From: Candidatus Omnitrophota bacterium | Lineage (GTDB): Bacteria > Omnitrophota > Gorgyraeia > Gygaellales > Profunditerraquicolaceae | NCBI GenBank assembly: GCA_028687525.1 | Contig: JAQTZX010000094.1 | Span: forward strand, 1-6,119 | Reading direction: 5' to 3' | DNA length: 6,119 bases | Part shown: piece by piece, positions 1 through 5,611 of the stretch | How positions within the stretch are numbered: position 1 is the first letter of the stretch | Layout: every line of letters begins with the position of its first letter | Position numbers and translations under genes: made by a program | The notes under the pieces: model-generated | Database searches by the model: none | Told to the model about the DNA's origin: nothing | Seen by the model: only the letters and a program-made list of their open reading frames with translations

Positions 1-1724
1 CCATCTGAAACCGAAGTTTGCGGCGGTTTTCTCTCAAAAATAAGCATCACTACGGAATACGGCGAAAGCGACAGAGATTCTTCGTGCGCGTCGGCAACCT
101 GCAGTTTTTTTTCTTCAGCGGGAACAAACGGACAGTCAGACTCGCAACCGGCGTCTATCACGTATTTCCGGTATACATACGTATCTTTCAGATTTTTAAA
201 ATCTATCTTTATGTTCCGCGGCAGGTTCCGCATCTTCCGCGCAGTCTCTTCCAATTTCTGCGCCCGGGTCAGAAGCGCCTTCAATTTACCGCTCACCCGC
301 AAAGAAGCGATATCTTTTTCTTTATTTTTTATTTTCCCGAAGGTTTCCGAAGAAATGATGCCAAGCAGCTTCTTTCTTTCCGCGGGGTTAAGGGCGGATA
401 TCCCCTGGGACACGGCACTGCGGAATATATCCGGGTCTATGTAATTATACAACACAACCGCATATCCCGTATTTGTTTTGGTGCCGATCAGCCCGACGAA
501 TTCATCCCCGGACTTGGGAAGCGGGAAAAGCTCTTTCCCCAGCAGGGTCATCATCCGGAAAATATTGTAAAAGGCTTTCGGCCCTCCGGCGGGAGTCTCC
601 GTTCCGCCGCCGACCCGAAAAACCCCCACATTCCTGTTCACTCCTTCTTTATTATTCTGGAAATCTTCCAGAGAAAAGAAAAGCTGGCTATCGATACCCG
701 CTTCATACATATTCCTGATCCTGCTGAATATATAGCTGGCGGTTATATGCGCGGACTCCCCGCGTTCGGGAAGGACATTGACCCCGCTGTCATAATTCCA
801 CTCGTCGACAATCAACGGCGTGCCGCGGGCAAAGCTGAAATACGAAAGCCAGTCACGAATAAGCCCGGTCACGCTTTTATTGTACCTGGTGGTATCCCGC
901 TCAATCCGGGGATCGGTCGAATACGCATGCCAGGTTATAAAGTCCAGGGGTAATTTCCGGTGGTAACAGAATTTTATAAGTTCATAGATGAGGCTTTGCT
1001 CCGGGGTAACAACCGTATTTCCATCAAAATTCTGGAACCAGAAACTCGAAGAAGGTCCCCCGATCGGGATATGGATTTTCGTTTCCTCCCGCAGTTCCAT
1101 TACGCTCTCGGCGACAATCCGGTACAAATTTAAATATTCCTGTTTCCGGCCCAGAAAAAAATCATCGAGATCGGGGGCGCTCCAAACTTCATACCAAATC
1201 GTATAGCGTTTTTCACAACTAAACCTGCGGATATATTGCTTTATGACGGTTTTGAACTTCTTAAGATCTATCGGGGAGCTTTTCCTGTCCAGTACCGCCC
1301 CCAGGCCGGGAGGAGTGCTGAAGATATCCAAAATAATCACCCCGCCTGCGTCATTTATCCTGCGCATGACGGCTTCGTAATTTTCCAGCAGTTTCTCCGG
1401 GGTGCCCGCTTCTTTCTCAAGCTGGCTCAACTCCCACAGATTAAACTGCAAACGATACATACCGCTGAAACCGACCTCTTCTTCCCATCGATCCAGCGCT
1501 TCAGGGGAAGCCAATTGCTGGGGCCAGGAGGCATCGGAATGAAAACCGCGGCCGCTTAAATCCATGTGCGGGTTTAATATCCTCGGACGAGAAACGGTAT
1601 TTGAGTTCACATCCAGGGAGAATCGCATATCGGTATCCTGCGGATATGAGGGAGAAACCGGACAAAGCGGAAGATAACAAATAATTATGCAGCAACAAAC
1701 CCGGGCATAAAAGTTATTTTTCAT
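1..1724 (-). CDS. Exported GH39-like glycoside hydrolase (possible pseudoenzyme), 3' end beyond the window
   Basis: The minus strand is open for 574 codons from the ATG at 1724 to the left edge, with no stop. Residues 1-28 look like a Sec signal: Lys2, then a hydrophobic stretch unusually rich in Cys (C10, C11, C12, C16, C21). Residues about 85-310 resemble a clan GH-A TIM barrel closest to GH39 (beta-xylosidase-like). Supporting motifs are YRLQF at 90, YEVW at 178 followed by SAPD, EYLNLY at 196, GGP at 222, WHAY at 265 and LIVDEWNY at 304. Glu308 would be the nucleophile. The acid/base Glu expected in Trp-Asn-Glu-Pro is Ala183 (WSAPD). Residues about 410-565 look like the C-terminal beta domain, ending in SLSPYSVVMLIFE, with a charged helical stretch at about 440-505. 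The stop is probably close beyond the edge. The start lies 9 nt after the ymdB stop with no clear Shine-Dalgarno, which suggests translational coupling. The fold is fairly sure; substrate and activity are unknown. Confidence 0.8.
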   Translation of the reverse strand, partial: MKNNFYARVCCCIIICYLPLCPVSPSYPQDTDMRFSLDVNSNTVSRPRILNPHMDLSGRGFHSDASWPQQLASPEALDRWEEEVGFSGMYRLQFNLWELSQLEKEAGTPEKLLENYEAVMRRINDAGGVIILDIFSTPPGLGAVLDRKSSPIDLKKFKTVIKQYIRRFSCEKRYTIWYEVWSAPDLDDFFLGRKQEYLNLYRIVAESVMELREETKIHIPIGGPSSSFWFQNFDGNTVVTPEQSLIYELIKFCYHRKLPLDFITWHAYSTDPRIERDTTRYNKSVTGLIRDWLSYFSFARGTPLIVDEWNYDSGVNVLPERGESAHITASYIFSRIRNMYEAGIDSQLFFSLEDFQNNKEGVNRNVGVFRVGGGTETPAGGPKAFYNIFRMMTLLGKELFPLPKSGDEFVGLIGTKTNTGYAVVLYNYIDPDIFRSAVSQGISALNPAERKKLLGIISSETFGKIKNKEKDIASLRVSGKLKALLTRAQKLEETARKMRNLPRNIKIDFKNLKDTYVYRKYVIDAGCESDCPFVPAEEKKLQVADAHEESLSLSPYSVVMLIFERKPPQTSVSD

Positions 1725-1733
1725 TGTTCAACT

Positions 1734-2513
1734 TTAAACTTTTCGCTGGATACGTTCTATGGAACAGGCTCTCCCGGTCCGTTCATCAATATCCAACACA
1801 ACACCATGCACCTGAACATTATCCTGCGCCACCTCAAATCTCGTGGGAATTGCTGTTATAAACCGGGCCAGGACATCTTCAACCCTTCTGCCGATCACCG
1901 AATCATATGGGCCAACCATCCCCACATCGGTAATATACGCCGTGCCTGATGGAAGGATACGTTCATCGGCGGTCTGGATATGCGTGTGCGTTCCGAGCAC
2001 GGCGCTGGCCTTACCGTCGAGATACCACCCCAAAGCGACCTTCTCGGAAGTGGCTTCGGCGTGCATATCGACGATTATAACGCGCGTATCCCGGGCAATC
2101 GTTTCCACGGCCTTCATCGCCGTCTTGAAAGGGCATTCCAGGGCCTCCATAAAAACCCTGCCCTGCACATTAACAACTCCTACCGTGAAGCCTTTTCTTG
2201 TCTTGAACACGCCCCATCCCGCGCCCGGAGATCCTTCGGGGAAATTTACCGGACGCAAAAGCCGCGGCTCCGTATCGACGAGGTCGAATATTTCCCTTTT
2301 CTTCCAGATATGGTCCCCGGAAGTCAAAACATCGGCTCCGGCATCGAATAACTCCGCGGCTACGCGGCCTGTTATTCCCGAACCACCGGCCGCATTTTCC
2401 GCATTAGCCGCCACAAAATCAAGAGAAAGCTCTTCTTTCAGCCCGGGCAGAAGCCTGCTAACCGCGTTCCTTCCCGGACTGCCGACGATATCACCGATAA
2501 ATAAAATTTTCAT
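1734..2513 (-). CDS. ymdB: YmdB / TIGR00282 family metallophosphoesterase
   Basis: This is a 259-residue cytoplasmic calcineurin-like phosphoesterase; characterised YmdB proteins hydrolyse 2',3'-cyclic nucleotides with a dinuclear metal centre and influence RNA turnover and biofilm programmes. Visible metal-site motifs, in order: GDIVGSPGR at 7 (Asp8), NAENAAGGSG at 37 (Glu39, Asn40), SGDHIW at 65, DMHAEATSEK at 149 (His151), GTHTHIQTADE at 174 (His176, His178) and TDVGMVG at 195. Position 67 is Asp where most family members I recall have Asn (GNH). Length is normal for the family. An in-frame GTG at 2564 would add 17 residues, but that extension is encoded by the repetitive spacer and has no family counterpart, so the ATG at 2513 (MKILFIGD) is chosen. 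No strong Shine-Dalgarno precedes it. It lies 75 nt after rny, a classic partnership. Confidence 0.93.
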   Translation of the reverse strand: MKILFIGDIVGSPGRNAVSRLLPGLKEELSLDFVAANAENAAGGSGITGRVAAELFDAGADVLTSGDHIWKKREIFDLVDTEPRLLRPVNFPEGSPGAGWGVFKTRKGFTVGVVNVQGRVFMEALECPFKTAMKAVETIARDTRVIIVDMHAEATSEKVALGWYLDGKASAVLGTHTHIQTADERILPSGTAYITDVGMVGPYDSVIGRRVEDVLARFITAIPTRFEVAQDNVQVHGVVLDIDERTGRACSIERIQRKV

Positions 2514-2588
2514 GTCTGGTCGTAAGGCACGGCTCACAGCGCATGGGACAAAAATCTTTCCCACGGACTACGAACTACGGCCTATGAG
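2514..2588. repeat. rny-ymdB spacer with degenerate heptamer repeats
   Basis: The spacer between the rny stop and the ymdB ATG contains two runs of 7-bp-period words on the plus strand. At about 2565-2585 the units read GGACTAC, GAACTAC, GGCCTAT. At about 2527-2547 they read GCACGGC, TCACAGC, GCATGGG. Matches between units are partial, three units per run. This looks like a decayed minisatellite-type spacer rather than coding sequence. No promoter or terminator is convincing here. Confidence 0.35.
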
Positions 2589-4142
2589 TTATTTTGCGTA
2601 CTCGATCGCCCTCGTCTCCCGGATAACCGTGACCTTGATCTGCCCCGGATATTCCATCCCCTCTTCTATTTTTTTGCGGATTTCCCGGGCCAGGTTGACA
2701 GCATCGCTGTCCGATATTTTTTCCGGCTGCACCACAACCCGTATTTCACGGCCGGCCTGGATGGCAAAAGCTTTATCCACGCCTTTAAAAAGACCGGCGA
2801 TGGACTCCAGATTATCAAGCCGTTTGATATAAGTCTCCAATGTTTCGCGGCGCGCCCCCGGACGGGCCGCGCTGATGGCATCGGCCGCAACCGTCAGAAC
2901 CGCGTAGAACGAATTCAAAGCGGTCTCTTCGTGGTGTGCCTCAATGGCGTGGATAACTTCCGCGGTCTCGTTGAATTTCCTCGCCAGTTCCGCCCCGATC
3001 TTCGCGTGAGTCCCTTCAACCTGATGGTCGACTGATTTTCCGAGATCATGCAAAAGGCCGATCCGGCGCGCCAGTTTAAAATCAAGCTTCAATTCCGAGG
3101 CCATCGCTCCTAAAAGGAAAGACACCTCTTTGGAATGCTGCAGGGCGTTCTGGCCGAAACTCGTACGGTATTTAAGGCGCCCAAGCAGTTTCACCAGTTC
3201 GGGATGCAAACCCTCGACTCCCGCGTCGAACACGGCGCGCTCTCCCTCTTCGCGGATCTTTTCCTCCATATCCTGCCTGGTTTTCTCAACAAGTTCCTCA
3301 ATCCTCCCCGGATGGATTCGCCCGTCACCGATCAGTTTCTCAAGACTCAAGCGTGCCACTTCACGGCGGACAGGGTCAAAACAAGACAGCGTCACTGCTT
3401 CCGGAGTGTCATCGATGATCACATCCACTCCGGTAGCCATCTCGAAGGCACGGATATTCCTTCCCTCCCTTCCGATAACCCGCCCTTTCATCTCATCATT
3501 AGGCAGATTAACCACGCTTACCGTAGACTCCACGGTATGTTCAACGGAGCATTTTTGCACGGCGAGGCTGAGAATCTCCCGTGCCTTTTTATCCGCTGAA
3601 CTCTTGAGTTCCTCCTCCTGTCTTTTAATAAGCAGCGCTTTTTCGTTATTGAGCTCTTCGCTTATGCGGGCCAACAGGATCTTGCGGGCCTCATCGATAG
3701 ACAAAGAAGCGATCTTCTGCAACCGTTCTTTTTCTTCCGCAATAAGGGAAAGCAGCTGTACATCCTTCGCCTTGACCGCATCCTCCTGTTTCTTGATATT
3801 ATCATGCCGCTGCTCAATCTCCTTTTCCTTTTTTTCCAGCAGATCCAGCCTGCGATCGATATTCTCCTCTTTCTGGGAAAGCCTCTTCTCCAGATTCCCA
3901 AGGTCAAAACGCCGCTCTTTAGTCTGTTGTTCGAAATCCTGCCGCATACGGTACAACAGGTCTTTCCGTTCCAATTCCGCGTCTTTACGACTGTTTTCTA
4001 TGTCTTTTTTGGCCTGCTCCATGATATAGCGGACCTTTGCTTCCGCATCCTCGATCTTTTTTTCCGCGATATACCTGCGTAAAACGTATCCCAGGGATGC
4101 GGCAACAATACCAACTACCGCAAAAATAATAATATACAACAT
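2589..4142 (-). CDS. rny: Ribonuclease Y, membrane-anchored endoribonuclease
   Basis: This 517-residue protein has the full RNase Y architecture and the family's usual length. Residues 1-22 form one N-terminal membrane helix. Residues about 25-195 are a highly charged coiled coil rich in Glu, Lys and Arg. Residues about 205-270 are a KH RNA-binding domain with the signature GRVIGREGRNIR at 220. Residues about 330-425 are the HD hydrolase domain: QHSKEVS (His336), LLHDLGKSVDH (His365-Asp366), the EAHHEE pair (His403, His404) and AADAISAARPGAR (Asp421). The C-terminal tail ending KVTVIRETRAIEYAK is also typical. The family initiates mRNA decay by single-strand endonucleolytic cleavage at the inner membrane. 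The ATG is supported by AGGAGG at 4158-4153, 10 nt upstream. A terminator-like hairpin stands directly before that site, so expression may depend on read-through. All key residues are present. Confidence 0.97.
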   Translation of the reverse strand: MLYIIIFAVVGIVAASLGYVLRRYIAEKKIEDAEAKVRYIMEQAKKDIENSRKDAELERKDLLYRMRQDFEQQTKERRFDLGNLEKRLSQKEENIDRRLDLLEKKEKEIEQRHDNIKKQEDAVKAKDVQLLSLIAEEKERLQKIASLSIDEARKILLARISEELNNEKALLIKRQEEELKSSADKKAREILSLAVQKCSVEHTVESTVSVVNLPNDEMKGRVIGREGRNIRAFEMATGVDVIIDDTPEAVTLSCFDPVRREVARLSLEKLIGDGRIHPGRIEELVEKTRQDMEEKIREEGERAVFDAGVEGLHPELVKLLGRLKYRTSFGQNALQHSKEVSFLLGAMASELKLDFKLARRIGLLHDLGKSVDHQVEGTHAKIGAELARKFNETAEVIHAIEAHHEETALNSFYAVLTVAADAISAARPGARRETLETYIKRLDNLESIAGLFKGVDKAFAIQAGREIRVVVQPEKISDSDAVNLAREIRKKIEEGMEYPGQIKVTVIRETRAIEYAK

Positions 4143-4152
4143 AGGTTACCAC

Positions 4153-4158
4153 CCTCCT
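4153..4158 (-). promoter_or_regulatory. Strong Shine-Dalgarno of rny
   Basis: AGGAGG, extended as AGGAGGGTGG on the minus strand, lies 10 nt before the rny ATG. It is the strongest ribosome binding site in the window and begins only two bases after the T-run of the upstream hairpin. Confidence 0.85.
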
Positions 4159-4160
4159 AA

Positions 4161-4179
4161 CAAAAACGCCGCCCGGCGT
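4161..4179 (-). terminator. Intrinsic terminator-like hairpin before rny
   Basis: On the minus strand ACGCC (4179-4175) pairs with GGCGT (4170-4166) around a GGGC loop, a GC-rich 5-bp stem. The stem's final T begins a run of five T (4166-4162), followed by GTT. It is too close to the rny Shine-Dalgarno for a promoter to fit between them, so rny transcription from upstream must read through it. It may end an upstream small RNA or act as an attenuator. The stem is short, so efficiency is uncertain. Confidence 0.55.
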
Positions 4180-4316
4180 ATGTATAATGAGGCCGCAACA
4201 CACGCAGTATGTTCTCATACGCGCGGATTGTCCGGCCGGTCAATCCCGTGCTTTGCCGCGCAAAACCCCGGGATCAGGCAAACCAACAACGCCGGATAAC
4301 AACAGGCGCTGCCGGC
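4161..4316 (-). ncRNA. Candidate structured RNA between the folate cyclo-ligase gene and rny (6S-like or leader)
   Basis: The 179-nt gap has no gene but folds strongly as minus-strand RNA. Arm A: 4274-4269 pairs with 4248-4243 (AUCCCG/CGGGAU) and continues with 4266-4260/4256-4250, about 13 bp. Arm B: 4237-4216 pairs with 4211-4191, about 19 bp in four blocks with small bulges and an AGAA loop. Outer helix: 4295-4289 (CCGGCGU) pairs with 4179-4173 (ACGCCGG), extended by 4288-4286/4183-4181, and further out by 4310-4305 (AGCGCC) with 4170-4165. The whole is a closing stem, an internal bubble and two arms, ending in a T-run. Length (about 150 nt) and a position beside the cyclo-ligase gene recall 6S RNA (ssrS), often found next to ygfA. 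I could not match 6S sequence signatures, so the family is unassigned. No clear promoter was found in front of it. Confidence 0.42.
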
Positions 4317-4321
4317 TTACA

Positions 4322-4900
4322 TTAGTTTGAGATGACTCTTTTGACGTTGATATCGTTCGTTGTGGCGGGAACAGCAGGTAAGAGCTGAAAATCAAAACCC
4401 AAACCGACAGTAGGAATGTCCTCTGGAAGCTTTTTTAAGAAACGGTCGTAGTACCCCTTGCCGCGCCCCAGACGCCTGCCTTTCAGGTCGAAAGCGACAC
4501 CCGGAACTATAACAAGGTCCAAATCCTGCGGACGCACTGACTCTTTATCTACCGGCTCCAATATCCCGTAAGGACCCCTTTGAAGCTTAGCGTCATACGA
4601 CAACACGCAAGCATTGATTATTCTATTCTTTTTACAAATAGGCACTACGACTTTTTTCCCTAAATTTAACGCTTCCCTGATCATTTTTTCTGTATAAACC
4701 TCTCCGCCGAACGAAAGATAGAACATCACCGTTTTTGCCTTTTTAAATACTGTCGACCTAAAAAGCTTTACCGCTATCACACTGCTTTTCCGCCTACGGT
4801 CATCCTCCTTCTGTGTTTTTAACTCTAATATAATTCTATTACGAATACTGCCCTTTGTCAATTCTATATCCTTTGTAATGACTGTTCTTTTAAACCGCAT
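4322..4900 (-). CDS. ygfA: 5-formyltetrahydrofolate cyclo-ligase
   Basis: This cytosolic enzyme converts 5-formyl-THF to 5,10-methenyl-THF using ATP, returning stored folate to one-carbon metabolism. The 192-residue frame shows the family motifs: FYLSFGGEVYTEKMI at 60, the VPGVAFD segment at 132, and the substrate/ATP loop RLGRGKGYYDRFL at 143. The basic N-terminal KGSIRNRIILEL also fits. Two starts compete. The ATG at 4900 has no Shine-Dalgarno. A TTG at 4861 (residue 14) has AAAGGAT 6 nt upstream at 4874-4868 and would begin MTKGSIRNRI, closer to where homologues begin. I keep the outer start but regard 4861 as quite possible. The 5' half looks AT-richer than the neighbouring genes. It follows metV by 10 nt, consistent with one folate operon. 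Confidence 0.9.
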   Translation of the reverse strand: MRFKRTVITKDIELTKGSIRNRIILELKTQKEDDRRRKSSVIAVKLFRSTVFKKAKTVMFYLSFGGEVYTEKMIREALNLGKKVVVPICKKNRIINACVLSYDAKLQRGPYGILEPVDKESVRPQDLDLVIVPGVAFDLKGRRLGRGKGYYDRFLKKLPEDIPTVGLGFDFQLLPAVPATTNDINVKRVISN

Positions 4901-4910
4901 GGGCCGTAAA

Positions 4911-5561
4911 TTATTTCATCGATAAACTGCGCGGTTTCTGCATCTTCTTGTAATCCCTGGGTTTTTGAACCTGTTTCACCTTATCGGCAATACCCCGCTT
5001 CTCCAGTTCTTGATAAATTAAAACCCATGCGCAGTCTTTATTACGGTCCGTTTCACACTTCCCTTTATCCATGCCTCCGCACGGACCGTTCATCAAACCT
5101 TTCGAGCAAAGCGTGATTGGACAAATCCCGCCGGTTATTTCCAAAACACATTCCCCGCACAGAGAACATTTCTCCTTGAAATTACCCGCCGCATCCATGA
5201 CGCCGGTAAAAAGGGTATTACAGGCGGGGATCACCGTTTTACCCGATCTATCATTATCTTTGGCTGATTGCACACCGGCTCCGCATGCCAACACCAGCAT
5301 AACATCGGCTTCGCGCAGTTGTTTCATGTTTTTGGCGAACTCGGTCTTAATGTGGGACGCTATACAAGGAGCCTGGGGCACGCAAAAACCGGTTACCGTC
5401 TTTCCTCGTTCCTCTAAAAGACGCGCCATATGCAAAACCTGATCGGAGCCGCCGGTTTTACAGACGGTCGAACAATCCCCGCACCCGACCAGAAATACCG
5501 CCCGGTAAGGTTCAAGGCTGGCGAGTATATCCCGAAAAAGCTTCTGTTCGGTAATATTCAT
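4911..5561 (-). CDS. metV: MetV-like methylenetetrahydrofolate reductase C-terminal (MTHFR_C) protein
   Basis: This 216-residue soluble protein carries the Cys-rich domain found as MetV, the partner subunit of MetF-type methylenetetrahydrofolate reductase in acetogens and related anaerobes. It contains 15 Cys. The N-terminal part has GCGDCSTVC (27, 30, 34), CVPQAPC (60, 66) and LACGAGVQ (93). The central cluster motif is CSLCGEC at 132-138, then GGICPITLCSKGL (147, 152), NGPCGG (161), GKCE (169) and CAW (177); these probably bind Fe-S or Zn. The C-terminal 30 residues are basic and probably flexible. No metF lies beside it in the window. It sits 50 nt after the AsmA-like gene and 10 nt before the folate cyclo-ligase, which supports a one-carbon role. 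The ATG at 5561 has no Shine-Dalgarno; a promoter-like sequence just upstream could make the transcript leaderless. Confidence 0.88.
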   Translation of the reverse strand: MNITEQKLFRDILASLEPYRAVFLVGCGDCSTVCKTGGSDQVLHMARLLEERGKTVTGFCVPQAPCIASHIKTEFAKNMKQLREADVMLVLACGAGVQSAKDNDRSGKTVIPACNTLFTGVMDAAGNFKEKCSLCGECVLEITGGICPITLCSKGLMNGPCGGMDKGKCETDRNKDCAWVLIYQELEKRGIADKVKQVQKPRDYKKMQKPRSLSMK

Positions 5562-5567
5562 ATCAAA

Positions 5568-5596
5568 ATTTTAACACGACTTGCGGGGTTCCGCAA
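5568..5596 (-). promoter_or_regulatory. Candidate sigma-70 promoter of metV
   Basis: On the minus strand TTGCGG (5596-5591) and TAAAAT (5573-5568) are 17 nt apart, matching -35/-10 geometry; the -10 agrees with TATAAT at five of six positions. Transcription would begin at about 5561, the A of the metV ATG, giving a leaderless message, which agrees with the missing Shine-Dalgarno. The -35 overlaps the inverted repeat at 5580-5597. Confidence 0.4.
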
Positions 5597-5597
5597 G
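5580..5597. repeat. Perfect 7-bp inverted repeat in the AsmA-metV gap
   Basis: CTTGCGG and CCGCAAG flank a 4-nt centre. As RNA it would form a stable hairpin after the AsmA-like gene, but no T-run follows on either strand within a few bases, so it is not a standard intrinsic terminator. It overlaps the proposed -35 of metV and could equally be an operator or a transcript-end hairpin. Confidence 0.45.
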
Positions 5598-5611
5598 CGG
5601 TAAATCCCGCC

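Noticed and set aside
18..953. 311-residue open frame on the plus strand
   Set aside because: It is the antisense shadow of the GH-like gene; its translation is low-complexity, rich in Phe, Arg and Pro, with no family motif, while the minus strand carries clear GH motifs.
988..1559. Two plus-strand open frames of 72 and 107 codons
   Set aside because: Both lie opposite the GH-like coding frame and show no recognisable domain.
1501..1698. 65-codon minus-strand frame beginning MLLHNYLLSS
   Set aside because: It is a different frame inside the 5' end of the GH-like gene, which is open across it and carries the signal peptide and barrel start.
2514..2564. 17-residue N-terminal extension of ymdB from a GTG
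   Set aside because: It is encoded by repetitive spacer and precedes the universal MKILFIGD start of the family.
1843..2832. 329-codon plus-strand open frame spanning ymdB and the end of rny
   Set aside because: It is Ser/Ala/Pro-rich antisense of two well-supported genes and crosses their spacer without motifs.
3130..4029. 299-codon plus-strand frame, Ser/Arg/Phe-rich
   Set aside because: It is the antisense of the RNase Y coiled coil; the composition is explained by complementing Glu/Lys/Arg codons.
4183..4188. TATAAT on the plus strand as a promoter
   Set aside because: No -35 lies at suitable distance and no plus-strand gene follows; the bases are part of the structured-RNA bubble on the other strand.
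4143..4321. tetrahydrofolate riboswitch, considered because of the folate genes
   Set aside because: The gap lies downstream of the folate genes and upstream of rny, and I saw no match to the THF riboswitch core.
5071..5442. 123-codon plus-strand frame opposite metV
   Set aside because: It is antisense to the Cys-rich MetV domain and has no recognisable features.
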